From the NCBI GenBank assembly GCA_045531205.1, contig JAZSDN010000089.1, forward strand, positions 1 through 64,000: a stretch of DNA of 64,000 nucleotides. The letters run 5' to 3'. The notes below the pieces were generated by a model. That model searched no databases. It had not been told where the DNA came from and was given only the letters and a program-made list of their open reading frames with translations. Source of the DNA: JAZNQL01 sp045531205 (GTDB lineage: Bacteria; Bacillota; Clostridia; UMGS1883; UMGS1540). The first letter of the stretch is position 1; each line of letters starts with the position of its first letter. This document shows, in pieces, positions 36,201 to 44,065 of the stretch. Position numbers and translations under genes: made by a program.

Positions 36201-36531
36201 CTAAAATTGCACGCAGAGCCTTTACTCTTACCGCTTCGGTATCGTAACTTAAGCTTTCTATGCCGGCTTTTATGAATTCTCCTCCCGGCAGATATACTGT
36301 GTTATCGCAAAAAACCTTTAAATCTTCACAAAGTTTGCGTGCCGAAGATTCACTATGCGAAACTATGCATGCCCGTTTTTTTGTGCACGCCAAAAGTGCG
36401 GCTATCATGTGGGCCTTCTGGCTTTCAACAACTCCCACTACATTTACCGCACTTTTATCTTTTTTTGAATATTCAGTTAAAGTTTTAAATTCTTCCAAGT
36501 CCGAAAGAGATTCAAAAAAACAATTACTCAT
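33229..36531 (-). CDS. mfd: Transcription-repair coupling factor Mfd
   Basis: A 1100-residue DNA translocase that removes stalled RNA polymerase and recruits UvrA. Domains in order: UvrB-like N-terminal module (residues 1-360), the RNA-polymerase-interacting CarD-like domain near 430-500 (LKPGDYVVHSVHGIGLF), RecG-like helicase motors with Walker A CGDVGYGKTEVA near 590, DEEQRFG near 690 and LTATPIPRTLNM, QIRGRIGRSDRIAYAYL near 835, and the C-terminal TRCF domain. Its ATG overlaps the pth stop (ATGA), showing coupling. Confidence 0.97.
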   Translation of the reverse strand: MSNCFFESLSDLEEFKTLTEYSKKDKSAVNVVGVVESQKAHMIAALLACTKKRACIVSHSESSARKLCEDLKVFCDNTVYLPGGEFIKAGIESLSYDTEAVRVKALRAILDGANAVVSIQGLLNFVTPPQSFKEKSFTLRAGDEISNLPAILTDLGYKNVAAIESKGQFSQRGGITDVFPPDSDYPYRVELFGDEIESIRFFSISSQLSLEKAEECRITPALANTEQACLTEYFKENSIFVFDEPAKVSSSAISYQDFVEKRAEELILSEKIDPSLTKFINDYEKILKELKKSVVTGFSGMSHASPDYTPDVTLTVQGQSLPSYGGKPAVLADDIKYWKQKDHRIFILAGTRARAEGIKKALKDFECESRIAKDYSMPQRGETVIFEDALDKGFLYSHIKTVFVSGSDIFVQKNKKKARIKVDGAKEIRSFDELKPGDYVVHSVHGIGLFSELVKITTEGVERDYLKVLYKNNDNLYVPVSQLNLIYKYSHANIEEKPPKLNRLASGEWQRTKTAAKTSVKQLAIKLVDLYAERSKTQGHAFCEDTTWQAEFESEFEYEETPDQITCIEEMKKDMESQKPMDRLLCGDVGYGKTEVAIRGAFKCVMDGMQCAYLVPTTILAVQHYNHFCERMKDFPVKIEMLSRFRTETQQKKILEQLKSGEIDVIIGTHKLLSDKVKFKALGLLVIDEEQRFGVAHKEKIKNLKKGIDVLTLTATPIPRTLNMAMTGIRDMSVITSPPENRHPIQTYVMEYDEYVIKNAIEREMERSGQVYYVYNRIAGIYGIADKIKNLVPGARVAVAHGRMNEAELESVMMDTMEGNVDVLVCTTIIETGIDIQNVNTIIIENADRMGLAQLYQIRGRIGRSDRIAYAYLTYNKDKSLSEDAEKRLVAIKEFTELGSGFKIALRDLEIRGAGNVFGPEQHGFMASVGYDMYVKLLEDAVKELSGKEEKAEDAVIDVNVEAVIPTSYIEDASLRLEAYRMIAGIENNKEAKAVVNALYDRYGRLPKETQTLVDVSLLRIYATEAGISEVSQKGNVFVLYFSEHNPPSMEKISRIIGNSKQKILFGAGARPYISLHEKVSENGKITLENLKNLLKDLHH

Positions 36532-37097
36532 TCTGCTCCTACGCCGTTAAATTTATTCATAGCCTGCGAAGTTCCGTTTGTAATAACGGTTTCAACTGCA
36601 TCGGCACTAAGCTTTACACATTTTGTTACCGCTTCTCCGTCTGCCTTTGAAAATCTGCCAAGCACATGTTCAACCATTTTACCTTCGTCTGCGGCGCCCA
36701 CGCCTATTTTTATTCTTATAAAATTATCTGACGAAAGCTGATATATTATCGATTTTAAGCCATTATGCCCACCGGCACTGCCTTTTTCCCTTATTCTCAT
36801 TCTGCCGACAGGAAGTGATACATCATCGTGTAATACTATTATATTTTCTGGCGGGACTTTATAATATTCCGCCATCTCCCTGACACTTTCTCCGCTTAAG
36901 TTCATATAAGTTGAAGGTTTAGCCAAAATAACTTTTTCTCCCCCTATTGTACCTTCGCCCAAAAGTGCACGAAATTTTATTTTTTTTACACTAATACTAT
37001 ATTGTGTTGCTATGTAATCTATACATACAAAGCCAACATTATGCCGGGTTTTATCATATTCTTTCCCGGGATTGCCAAGACCAACTATAAGATACAC
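36528..37097 (-). CDS. pth: Peptidyl-tRNA hydrolase
   Basis: A 189-residue enzyme that releases tRNA from aborted peptidyl-tRNA. Catalytic residues lie in GLGNPGKEYDKTRHNVGF (Asn 9, His 19) and VLHDDVSLPVGRMRIREKGS near 89 (Asp). GGHNGLKSI follows. It starts at GTG with AAGGAG upstream and lies 11 bp after prs. Confidence 0.96.
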   Translation of the reverse strand: MYLIVGLGNPGKEYDKTRHNVGFVCIDYIATQYSISVKKIKFRALLGEGTIGGEKVILAKPSTYMNLSGESVREMAEYYKVPPENIIVLHDDVSLPVGRMRIREKGSAGGHNGLKSIIYQLSSDNFIRIKIGVGAADEGKMVEHVLGRFSKADGEAVTKCVKLSADAVETVITNGTSQAMNKFNGVGAE

Positions 37098-37108
37098 TTA
37101 TTTTCTCC

Positions 37109-38086
37109 TTATACAAACAAGGGGCTTACTGAAATATCAAGATAAACTCTCTTAATTGCTTCTGCAAAAAGGTCTGCAACAGAGAGTACACGAATCTTGT
37201 CAAGCTTCTTTTCCTTTGGAAGCTGTATTGTATCAAGCACAACAAGTTCTTTTATTGGAGACTCTTCAAGTCTTTCCATTGCAGGACCTGAAAGTACAGG
37301 ATGTGTACAGCAAGCATAAACCTCTTTTGCACCTTTTTCCATAAGAGCATGTGCACCATGAGTTATTGTGCCGGCGGTATCAATCATATCGTCAACCATA
37401 ATAACTCTCTTGTCTTTTATTTCACCTATGATATTCATAACTTCGGATACGTTAGGCTTAGGTCTGCGCTTATCGATAATAGCAATGGGCACATCGAGTT
37501 TCTGTGCAAAGTTACGTGCTCTTGTTACACTGCCAAAATCAGGCGAAACTACAACAACATCTTCTTTCGAATCTGCAAACTTTTCGTTATAATAATCTGC
37601 TAAAATAGGAGCCCCTATTAAATGGTCAACAGGAATATTGAAAAAGCCCTGTATCTGTGCTGCGTGAAGATCCATGGTGAGAACTCTGTCAGCACCTGCG
37701 GTAGCTATTAAATCTGCCACAAGCTTTGCAGAGATTGGATCACGTGCTTTTGCTTTTCTATCCTGTCTTGCATAACCATAATAAGGAATTACAGCTGTTA
37801 TTCTGCCCGCAGATGCACGTTTGAATGCATCAATCATTATAAGCAATTCCATAAGATTATCGTTTACAGGGTCGCATGTTGACTGTACTACAAAAACATC
37901 CGATCCTCTTACGGTTTCTTTGATATTAACAAAAATCTCACCGTCACTGAAAAGCCCCACTTCAGAATTTCCCATTGAAATTTTTAAATCGCGCAGGTCT
38001 TTCTGCAATGCTTCCATTATAGCTTCTGCAAGCTTACGGTTGGAATTTGCCGCAAAAATTTTAATGTCCTTACCATGTGTTATCAT
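37109..38086 (-). CDS. prs: Ribose-phosphate pyrophosphokinase
   Basis: A 325-residue enzyme that makes PRPP from ribose-5-phosphate and ATP for nucleotide, His and Trp synthesis. Family motifs: the ATP-binding RQDRKAKARDPISAKLVADL near 110, DLHAAQIQGFFNIPVDHL near 140, VVSPDFGSVTRARNFA near 180 and the PRPP loop VIMVDDMIDTAGT near 229. In many Firmicutes glmU sits between spoVG and prs. Here it does not, and the two are separated by a terminator. Confidence 0.96.
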   Translation of the reverse strand: MITHGKDIKIFAANSNRKLAEAIMEALQKDLRDLKISMGNSEVGLFSDGEIFVNIKETVRGSDVFVVQSTCDPVNDNLMELLIMIDAFKRASAGRITAVIPYYGYARQDRKAKARDPISAKLVADLIATAGADRVLTMDLHAAQIQGFFNIPVDHLIGAPILADYYNEKFADSKEDVVVVSPDFGSVTRARNFAQKLDVPIAIIDKRRPKPNVSEVMNIIGEIKDKRVIMVDDMIDTAGTITHGAHALMEKGAKEVYACCTHPVLSGPAMERLEESPIKELVVLDTIQLPKEKKLDKIRVLSVADLFAEAIKRVYLDISVSPLFV

Positions 38087-38139
38087 TACCTTGTCTCCTT
38101 ATCTTAATTTTGTCTTTTTGAGTCCGTGGCCAAGTACAC

Positions 38140-38173
38140 GCAAAAAAGGCAAGCCATTTCTTGCCTTTTTTGC
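38140..38173 (-). terminator. Terminator after spoVG
   Basis: A 14-bp perfect stem GCAAAAAAGGCAAG/CTTGCCTTTTTTGC (38140-38153 with 38160-38173), 8 bp after the spoVG stop. Confidence 0.85.
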
Positions 38174-38181
38174 TTTTTGGT

Positions 38182-38457
38182 TTATTCTTCGGTTTCTTCA
38201 ACCGTAAGAGATTCTTCGTACTTGTCCAAAATAGACTTTTGCAGATAATCTCTCATCTGGCTGTTTATAGGATGTGCAATATCCTTAAACTCGCCTTCTG
38301 AGGTTTTTCTGCTGGGCATAGCAATAAACATTTTATCTTGTACTTCTATAACCTTGATGTCATGAACTACTATAGCGTCATCGAAAGTAACTGATACTAC
38401 TGCTTTCATCTTGCCTTCAGTACTAATTTTCCTGATACGGATATCAGTAATTTCCAT
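38182..38457 (-). CDS. spoVG: SpoVG-family regulator
   Basis: A 91-residue nucleic-acid-binding protein known for roles in septation, sporulation and virulence control in Firmicutes. It opens EITDIRIRKISTEGKMKAVV and contains KMFIAMPSRKTSEGEFKDIA. The ATG at 38457 fits the family N-terminus and has AGGAGG upstream. An in-frame extension to 38481 is unlikely. The promoter is at 38537-38565. Confidence 0.95.
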   Translation of the reverse strand: MEITDIRIRKISTEGKMKAVVSVTFDDAIVVHDIKVIEVQDKMFIAMPSRKTSEGEFKDIAHPINSQMRDYLQKSILDKYEESLTVEETEE

Positions 38458-38536
38458 GCCTACTTCCCTCCTGCTATACACTTTTCTTGACGTATTTCAT
38501 TGCATAATTCACCAGTTTATGCAACTGTCATAATAT

Positions 38537-38565
38537 ATTCTACCAAACTTTTTTTAAAATTTCAA
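38537..38565 (-). promoter_or_regulatory. Promoter of spoVG
   Basis: TTGAAA (38565-38560), 17-bp spacer, TAGAAT (38542-38537) on the minus strand. A sigma-H element, known for spoVG in Bacillus, was not evident. Confidence 0.65.
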
Positions 38566-38584
38566 TAAAAATTTTCAACTTTTG

Positions 38585-38612
38585 TTGTTTTTTTTTTATT
38601 TTAGTGTATAAT
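38585..38612 (+). promoter_or_regulatory. Promoter of murC
   Basis: TTGTTT (38585-38590), 16-bp T-rich spacer, perfect TATAAT (38607-38612), divergent from the spoVG promoter. Confidence 0.6.
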
Positions 38613-38654
38613 TACAGTTAGAATGTTAATTTTTTATTGAAAGGATTTGAATTT

Positions 38655-40022
38655 TTGAACAGTTTTAGCCTTAACAAATATCCTGAAAATTCACATATAC
38701 ATTTTATCGCTATTGGCGGAATAAGCATGAGTGGACTTGCCGAAATTTTATTAAAACGCGGTTTTAAGGTTTCAGGTTCTGATTCACAAAAAAGCCATAT
38801 CACTGACAAGCTTGAAGCTTTAGGTGCAAAAATATACATAGGTCAGAAGAAAGAAAATATAACATCCCCTGACCTTGTTGTATATTCTGCTGCCATAAAA
38901 CCCGATAATCCTGAATTTGAGGCAGCAACCAAATCGGGCGCTGAAATCATTGACCGCGCTACCCTTCTTGGAGCAATTATGAAGGAATACCGCTTCCCTG
39001 TTGCAGTTTCGGGAACTCATGGTAAAACAACAACCACCTCTCTTATGTCGCATATTATGCTTGCAGCAAATTCAGACCCTACTATTTCAATTGGCGGAGA
39101 GCTTGCTTCAATTGGCGGAAATATAAGAGTGGGAAGCAACGATTATTTTATATGCGAAGCGTGTGAATACCACCAAAGCTTTTTAAAGTTTTTTCCAAAG
39201 GTGAGTATTATTTTAAATATTGAGGCTGACCATCTTGATTATTTCAAAGACCTTGACCATATTATAAATACATTTTCAAGTCTTGTAGATCTCACACCAG
39301 AAGACGGTGCTTGTGTAGTAAATATCGATAACGAAAATGTTAAAACTGCCATAGCAGGTCACACACAAAATATTATAACCTGTTCTATGACAAATGGCGA
39401 TTACGTTGCAAAAAATATAACTTTTGAAAAGGGTGTTCCATCATTTGATGTATACGAAAAGGGAGAGTTTTTAGGAAAAATCAGCCTTTCGGTTTGCGGA
39501 GAACACAATATTATGAACTCTCTTTGCACTGTTGCTGCTGCAAGATTTTTAGGCCTTGAATTTTCGGTTATCGCAGAAGGCATTGCTGATTTTTCAGGTG
39601 TTGGCAGACGTTTTGAACAAAAAGGCATAAAAAACGGTGTTACTGTTATTGATGACTATGCTCATCATCCAACTGAAATCGAAACAACCTTAAAAAGTGC
39701 CCTAGCAAAAGCAGAAGGCGAAGTTTTTTGTGTATTCCAGCCGCACACATATACAAGGACTTACACCCTTTTTGATGATTTTGTCAAGGTTCTTTCAGGA
39801 CAAAAAAATCTTATAATCACAGATATTTATGCAGCAAGAGAAAAGGATACAGGATTAGTTTCTGCACGCCAGCTCGCAGAACCAATAGAAGGAGCTATAT
39901 ATATCCCATCTTTTTCTGACTGTGTTGACTTTTTAGAAAAAAATACAAAAGAAGGCGATCTGGTAATTACCATGGGAGCCGGTAATGTTTATAAAATCGG
40001 AGATGACTTTTTATGCAAATAA
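38655..40022 (+). CDS. murC: UDP-N-acetylmuramate-L-alanine ligase
   Basis: A 455-residue Mur ligase adding L-Ala to UDP-MurNAc, the first amino acid of peptidoglycan. The N-terminal domain has HFIAIGGISMSGLAEILLKR, the ATP loop is VSGTHGKTTTTSLMSH near 108, and the central EADHLDYF and the C-terminal VIDDYAHHPTEIETTL near 332 are typical. I choose TTG at 38655, 8 nt after AAAGGA, over an in-frame TTG at 38637 that precedes that RBS. It overlaps the next gene by 10 bp. Confidence 0.94.
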   Translation: MNSFSLNKYPENSHIHFIAIGGISMSGLAEILLKRGFKVSGSDSQKSHITDKLEALGAKIYIGQKKENITSPDLVVYSAAIKPDNPEFEAATKSGAEIIDRATLLGAIMKEYRFPVAVSGTHGKTTTTSLMSHIMLAANSDPTISIGGELASIGGNIRVGSNDYFICEACEYHQSFLKFFPKVSIILNIEADHLDYFKDLDHIINTFSSLVDLTPEDGACVVNIDNENVKTAIAGHTQNIITCSMTNGDYVAKNITFEKGVPSFDVYEKGEFLGKISLSVCGEHNIMNSLCTVAAARFLGLEFSVIAEGIADFSGVGRRFEQKGIKNGVTVIDDYAHHPTEIETTLKSALAKAEGEVFCVFQPHTYTRTYTLFDDFVKVLSGQKNLIITDIYAAREKDTGLVSARQLAEPIEGAIYIPSFSDCVDFLEKNTKEGDLVITMGAGNVYKIGDDFLCK

Positions 40023-40555
40023 TAAATTCGCTTATTGACCTTTTTATGCAAAATCCTTTGGCACAGTGCATAGGATTCGTTGCTCTTATAACTTCTTTTA
40101 TAAGTCTTTTGCAAAATAACAGAAAACACATAATGTATATAAACTCAGTTGCTTGTTTTATATATATGGTTCACTTTTTTATGCTTGCCTCAAGCACGGG
40201 TGCTGTTTTAAATCTTTTATCAGGAGTAAGAAACATTCTGTTTGCAAACGATGAAAAAATGCCCCGCATAAGAAAGTATTTACCAGGCATTTTTTGTGTT
40301 GCATTTTTAATTTCAACTGTTTTTTCATGGCAAGGAATAATAAGTATTCTTCCACTTGCAGGATGTTTTTCCTACACAATAGGCTTCTATATGAAAAATC
40401 CTACCCATCTTCGTCGCATAAGCATTATAAGTCCGCCTTGTTGGCTTACATATAACCTTATAAATAATTCCTGGGCAGGGGTTATTTCTGAAATAATAAA
40501 TATATCAAGTTTTACTATAAGTATGGTGCGTTACGATTTTAAAAAGAAAAACTGA
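40013..40555 (+). CDS. YgjV-family membrane protein
   Basis: A 180-residue hydrophobic protein with about six membrane helices (for example CIGFVALITSFISLLQ near 19 and LPLAGCFSYTIGFYM near 113). The segment SGVRNILFANDEKMPRIRKY is characteristic of the uncharacterised YgjV-like family. It overlaps murC by 10 bp and has GGAG upstream, so it is co-transcribed. The role is unknown; a cell-wall link rests only on position. Confidence 0.72.
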   Translation: MQIINSLIDLFMQNPLAQCIGFVALITSFISLLQNNRKHIMYINSVACFIYMVHFFMLASSTGAVLNLLSGVRNILFANDEKMPRIRKYLPGIFCVAFLISTVFSWQGIISILPLAGCFSYTIGFYMKNPTHLRRISIISPPCWLTYNLINNSWAGVISEIINISSFTISMVRYDFKKKN

Positions 40556-40556
40556 T

Positions 40557-40593
40557 AAAAAAGGTGCAAAATTATTGCACCTTTTTATTTTTT
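40557..40593 (+). terminator. Terminator after murC-ygjV
   Basis: Stem AAAAAGGTGCAA/TTGCACCTTTTT (to 40569 with 40575-40586), followed by ATTTTTT. Confidence 0.85.
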
Positions 40594-40608
40594 ATAAGTA
40601 TCAAAACA

Positions 40609-40637
40609 TTGACACTTTTGTCTTTATATGATAAAAT
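40609..40637 (+). promoter_or_regulatory. Promoter of the serine hydrolase gene
   Basis: TTGACA (40609-40614), 17-bp spacer, TAAAAT (40632-40637). Confidence 0.78.
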
Positions 40638-40672
40638 TTTTAAAATATTATTGTTTATGGAGGAGACTTATC

Positions 40673-41848
40673 ATGAATTTTCAACCTATGAAAGATTTTA
40701 TGAATAAACTTACTTCCTGGAGAATTCCGGGCAACAGCATAAGTGTTTATCTTGACGGCAAAGAAGTTTTTAATTACAGCAGTGGATATGCAGATGTTGA
40801 AAACAAAATTCCAATGAGTTCAGATAAGCTTATTAACATATATTCATGCACAAAGCCGTTAACCGGTGTTGCTGCTATGCAGCTTTACGAAAAGGGGGCT
40901 TTTTTACTTGACGACCCGCTTTATGATTTTATCCCCGAATTTAAAGAGGTATATGTAAAACAGGAAGACGGTTCTCTTAAAAAAGCCGAAAAGGCTATAA
41001 CTTTAAGACATATTCTCACAATGACTTCTGGTATGACATACGAAACAAACTGTCCCGCATTTGACAAGGCACGAACTCTTACAGATGGTAAAATGGATAC
41101 TCTTACCGTTGCAAAGTGTATTGCTGAAACTCCACTTGCATTTGAACCCGGTGAAAAATGGGGCTACAGTCTTGGTCTTGACGTTATGGCGGCTGTAATT
41201 GAAGTTGTTACAGGAAAAACATTCAGTCAGTATGTGCAACAGAAAATATTTGACCCTCTTGAAATGAACAACTCATATTTTCATAACGAATCTGTTTTGG
41301 ACCTTATGGCAGAGCAATATATGTTTGTAAACAGCGAGGTTTCAGATATTGTTAAATTACAAACCGAAGGAGTTCTTTCCTCTGGTGGCATTTTAAAAAA
41401 TATTGGCAAAGCCGCTACCCTTGTTTTTGGCGAAAATTATGATAGCGGTGGTGCAGGCATTACCACTTCCGTTGACGATTATTCTCTTTTTGCCGCAGCT
41501 TTAGCCGGCGGTGGATTGGGAATTAACGGTGAGCGAATTCTTTCTTCTGCCACAGTTGACTTTATACGTACAAATCAATTAAACAGCGAACAATTAAAGT
41601 TCCTTAATTGGAAACATCTTGAAGGCTACGGATATGGTATTGGTGTCAGAACTCTTATTGACAAAGCAGCCGCCGGTTCTCTTGGTAATCTTGGTGAATT
41701 CGGTTGGGGCGGTGCCGCAGGTACAAGTATTTACATCGATCCATCTATTAAACTTTCAGCAGTATATGCTCATCATATGATGAACCCTCACGAGGATTAT
41801 TATCAGCCAAGAGTTCGCAACATTCTTTATAACTGTATAAATTCATAA
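40673..41848 (+). CDS. Beta-lactamase-family serine hydrolase
   Basis: A 391-residue protein of the class C beta-lactamase / penicillin-binding-like family, without signal peptide. The nucleophile motif SxxK is SCTK in IYSCTKPLTGVAAMQLYEKG near 60. The second motif Y-x-N is replaced by YSL in WGYSLGLDVMAAVIEVVTG near 160, and a Gly-rich GWGGAAGTS near 343 stands for the third motif. Such proteins are often esterases or D-amino peptidases, not lactamases. The ATG at 40673 has GGAGGAG upstream. It lies 16 bp before citrate synthase. Confidence 0.83.
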   Translation: MNFQPMKDFMNKLTSWRIPGNSISVYLDGKEVFNYSSGYADVENKIPMSSDKLINIYSCTKPLTGVAAMQLYEKGAFLLDDPLYDFIPEFKEVYVKQEDGSLKKAEKAITLRHILTMTSGMTYETNCPAFDKARTLTDGKMDTLTVAKCIAETPLAFEPGEKWGYSLGLDVMAAVIEVVTGKTFSQYVQQKIFDPLEMNNSYFHNESVLDLMAEQYMFVNSEVSDIVKLQTEGVLSSGGILKNIGKAATLVFGENYDSGGAGITTSVDDYSLFAAALAGGGLGINGERILSSATVDFIRTNQLNSEQLKFLNWKHLEGYGYGIGVRTLIDKAAAGSLGNLGEFGWGGAAGTSIYIDPSIKLSAVYAHHMMNPHEDYYQPRVRNILYNCINS

Positions 41849-41864
41849 AAAGGAGGCTTTATTA

Positions 41865-43229
41865 TTGAAAAATACTCATTATTCATCTGTTACAGAAGAA
41901 ATTCATGCACTGGCTAACAAATGCATTGATAATACACAAATTGAAAAAGAATTATACGCTTTACACGATGTTAAAAGAGGTCTTCGTGACCTCGACGGCA
42001 AAGGTGTTGTTACAGGTCTTACCGATATTTCTACCATAAATTCATCAAAAATCGTTGACGGTAAATCTGTTCCCTGTGAAGGTGAACTTTATTACAGAGG
42101 TATAAATATCAAAGATTTGGTTTCGGGGTTTATGAAGGATAATCGTTTTGGTTTTGAAGAAACAGTTTATCTCCTTCTTTTTGGCAAACTCCCTACCCTT
42201 GACGAGTTTGAAGAGTTTAATCATCTTTTACGCACCTACAGAACACTTCCTACAAACTTCACAAGAGATGTTATTATGAAGGCGCCAAACCGTGATATTA
42301 TGAATTCTATGTCAAGAAGCGTACTTACTTTATATTCGTACGATAAAAACGCAAATGATATTTCTGTTCCGAATGTTTTAAGACAGAGTATTCAGCTAAT
42401 TTCAAACTTTTCTTCTCTTGCTGTATATGCTTACCAGGCGTACAGACATTATATTTTAGGCAAAGGGCTTTACATTCACAGACCAAGTTCAAAACTCTCT
42501 ACCGCTGAAAACTTTTTACGCCTTTTAAGACCTAATAAAGAGTTCAGCGATTTGGAAGCACGTCTTTTAGATGTTTCTCTTGTGATTCACGCAGAACATG
42601 GTGGCGGAAACAACTCCACTTTTACAACCCACGTTGTAACCTCTTCAGGAACCGATACCTATTCTTCGGTTGCTGCGTCACTTTGTTCTTTAAAAGGTCC
42701 AAAACACGGCGGTGCAAACATTCATGTAAAAGGTATGTTTGACGATATAAAGAAACATGTTAAAAATTGGAACGATATGGGCGAAATAAAGGATTATCTG
42801 GTTAAAATTTTAAACAAAGAAGCTTATGATAAATCGGGTTTGATTTATGGAATGGGACACGCAGTTTATTCCCTCTCCGACCCTCGTTCTGAATTATTAA
42901 AAAATCTGGTGCAAATGCTTTCAAAAGAAAAACACATGGAAAAAGAGTTTCATCTTTATGAAAATGTTGCCACTGCTGCAACCGAAGTTATTGCCGAAAA
43001 AAGAAAAATTTATAAAGGTGTCAGTCCTAACGTAGATTTTTACAGCGGTTTTGCTTACTCTATGCTTCAAATCCCCGACGAACTTTTTACCCCCTTGTTT
43101 GCTGTGGGCAGAATCGCCGGCTGGTGTGCACACAGACTTGAAGAACTTATAAACGGTGGAAAAATAATACGCCCGGCTTATAAGTCAGTTTCCGAAAACT
43201 CTTTATATATCCCCATTTCAGAAAGATAA
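41865..43229 (+). CDS. Citrate/2-methylcitrate synthase
   Basis: A 454-residue enzyme condensing oxaloacetate with acetyl-CoA (or propionyl-CoA). Visible: GELYYRGINIKDLVSGF near 67, the catalytic His in IHAEHGGGNNSTF near 242, GPKHGGANIHVKGMF near 282, GMGHAVY near 327 and VDFYSGFAYSMLQIP near 388 with the catalytic Asp. It is longer at the N-terminus than E. coli-type enzymes, as in a clostridial group. It starts at TTG after AAGGAGG. The citrate versus methylcitrate preference is not resolvable. Confidence 0.9.
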   Translation: MKNTHYSSVTEEIHALANKCIDNTQIEKELYALHDVKRGLRDLDGKGVVTGLTDISTINSSKIVDGKSVPCEGELYYRGINIKDLVSGFMKDNRFGFEETVYLLLFGKLPTLDEFEEFNHLLRTYRTLPTNFTRDVIMKAPNRDIMNSMSRSVLTLYSYDKNANDISVPNVLRQSIQLISNFSSLAVYAYQAYRHYILGKGLYIHRPSSKLSTAENFLRLLRPNKEFSDLEARLLDVSLVIHAEHGGGNNSTFTTHVVTSSGTDTYSSVAASLCSLKGPKHGGANIHVKGMFDDIKKHVKNWNDMGEIKDYLVKILNKEAYDKSGLIYGMGHAVYSLSDPRSELLKNLVQMLSKEKHMEKEFHLYENVATAATEVIAEKRKIYKGVSPNVDFYSGFAYSMLQIPDELFTPLFAVGRIAGWCAHRLEELINGGKIIRPAYKSVSENSLYIPISER

Positions 43230-43240
43230 CATCCTCTTTT

Positions 43241-43280
43241 TACCGGAAGCAACAAATTATTTTTGCTTCCGGTAATTTTT
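43241..43280 (+). terminator. Terminator after citrate synthase
   Basis: A 12-bp stem TACCGGAAGCAA/TTGCTTCCGGTA (43241-43252 with 43263-43274), followed by ATTTTT. Confidence 0.88.
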
Positions 43281-43283
43281 CTC

Positions 43284-43312
43284 TTGATTTTTCTCGTGAA
43301 CTGTAGTATAAT
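43284..43312 (+). promoter_or_regulatory. Promoter upstream of the tRNA-Ser fragment array
   Basis: TTGATT (43284-43289), 17-bp spacer, perfect TATAAT (43307-43312), 47 bp before the first tRNA-Ser half. It is the likely original tRNA-Ser promoter. Confidence 0.7.
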
Positions 43313-43359
43313 TGTTCTTGCAGTCATTTTTTCTATTTTGTTTTGTCTGCTTTATATCC

Positions 43360-43399
43360 GGACAGGTATCGAAGTGACCATAATGAGGTGCACTCGAAA
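43360..43399 (+). repeat. tRNA-Ser(CGA) 5' half, fragment A
   Basis: Starts GGACAGGTATCGAAGTG and runs through the anticodon loop CTCGAAA, then departs from tRNA sequence. It shares its acceptor 5' strand exactly with the intact tRNA at 43971. No 3' half follows. Confidence 0.8.
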
Positions 43400-43562
43400 G
43401 GCTCTACATCTAACGGAACTCTCGTAGCCCAAAACCCTTGATTTTATGCGGTTTCTGTAATTTTGTTTTTTACTAATTTTCGCTTGTTTTGCCCTTGTAT
43501 TTGCCTTAAATTTTATTTTTGCCAAATTCATTGGGGCTGACATATAAAACAATTTCATATCT

Positions 43563-43604
43563 GGAGAAGTATCGAAGTGGTCATAACGGGGCGCACTCGA
43601 AATG
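43563..43604 (+). repeat. tRNA-Ser(CGA) 5' half, fragment B
   Basis: GGAGAAGTATCGAAGTGG through GCGCACTCGAAATG, after which tRNA similarity ends. The flank contains AAACCCTGATTTTACG at about the same distance from the break as a near-identical stretch after fragment A. Confidence 0.8.
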
Positions 43605-43745
43605 TAGTGAAGTTAGAGGAAGTCCCAACCGCTACAAACCCTGATTTTACGGGACTTTTCTGAAAATTTAATATCGTTGTTTTTAGCTGTTCCCAAAGGT
43701 TGTTCCCAAAGATTTGCAACCTTTGGAGAACTCTTAAACATATAT

Positions 43746-43787
43746 GGAGTGGTATCGAAGTGGTCATAACGGGACTGACTCGAAATC
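43746..43787 (+). repeat. tRNA-Ser(CGA) 5' half, fragment C
   Basis: GGAGTGGTATCGAAGTGG through ACTGACTCGAAATC, then unrelated sequence. A faint T-arm-like GGTTCAAACC occurs near 43848 but no matching acceptor 3' strand. Confidence 0.78.
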
Positions 43788-43883
43788 CCCTCGGTTACAC
43801 TGTAACTGTACCCCTACAAATGGCTTAACCGTGCGGGTTCAAGCGAGGTTCAAACCTTGTTTCTACACCCTTATCTAGCGGTT

Positions 43884-43913
43884 TTTCTAGCCATTTCTAA
43901 CATTTTTCTAACA
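43884..43913 (+). repeat. Phased TTTCTAACA direct repeats
   Basis: TTTCTAACA at 43894-43902 and 43905-43913, with a related TTTCTAGCC at 43884-43892, spaced 10-11 bp. This resembles arm-type integrase binding sites next to an attachment site. Confidence 0.5.
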
Positions 43914-43970
43914 AAATTTAATAATTTGCTTAGTTTTTTCTCCGTCAAATCGGAGTTCAAACATACACAC

Positions 43971-44065
43971 GGACAGGTATCGAAGTGGTCATAACGGGGC
44001 TGACTCGAAATCAGTTTGTCGGTATTCAATCCGGCACGTGGGTTCGAATCCCACCCTGTCCGCCA
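43971..44065 (+). tRNA. tRNA-Ser (anticodon CGA)
   Basis: A 95-nt class II tRNA: acceptor GGACAGG/CCTGTCC, anticodon stem GCTGA/TCAGT, loop CTCGAAA giving CGA, long variable arm with GTCGG/CCGGC, T arm GTGGG-TTCGAAT-CCCAC, encoded CCA. It reads UCG. No strong promoter lies directly upstream, so transcription may come from 43284. Confidence 0.96.

Noticed and set aside
40673..41848. True antibiotic-hydrolysing beta-lactamase
   Set aside because: It has no signal peptide and lacks the class C Y-x-N motif. The context is housekeeping, so a general serine hydrolase is the safer call.
43352..43767. Two short minus-strand open frames across the tRNA-Ser fragments
   Set aside because: They arise because the half-tRNA repeats share sequence. 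They have no RBS and no recognisable protein features.
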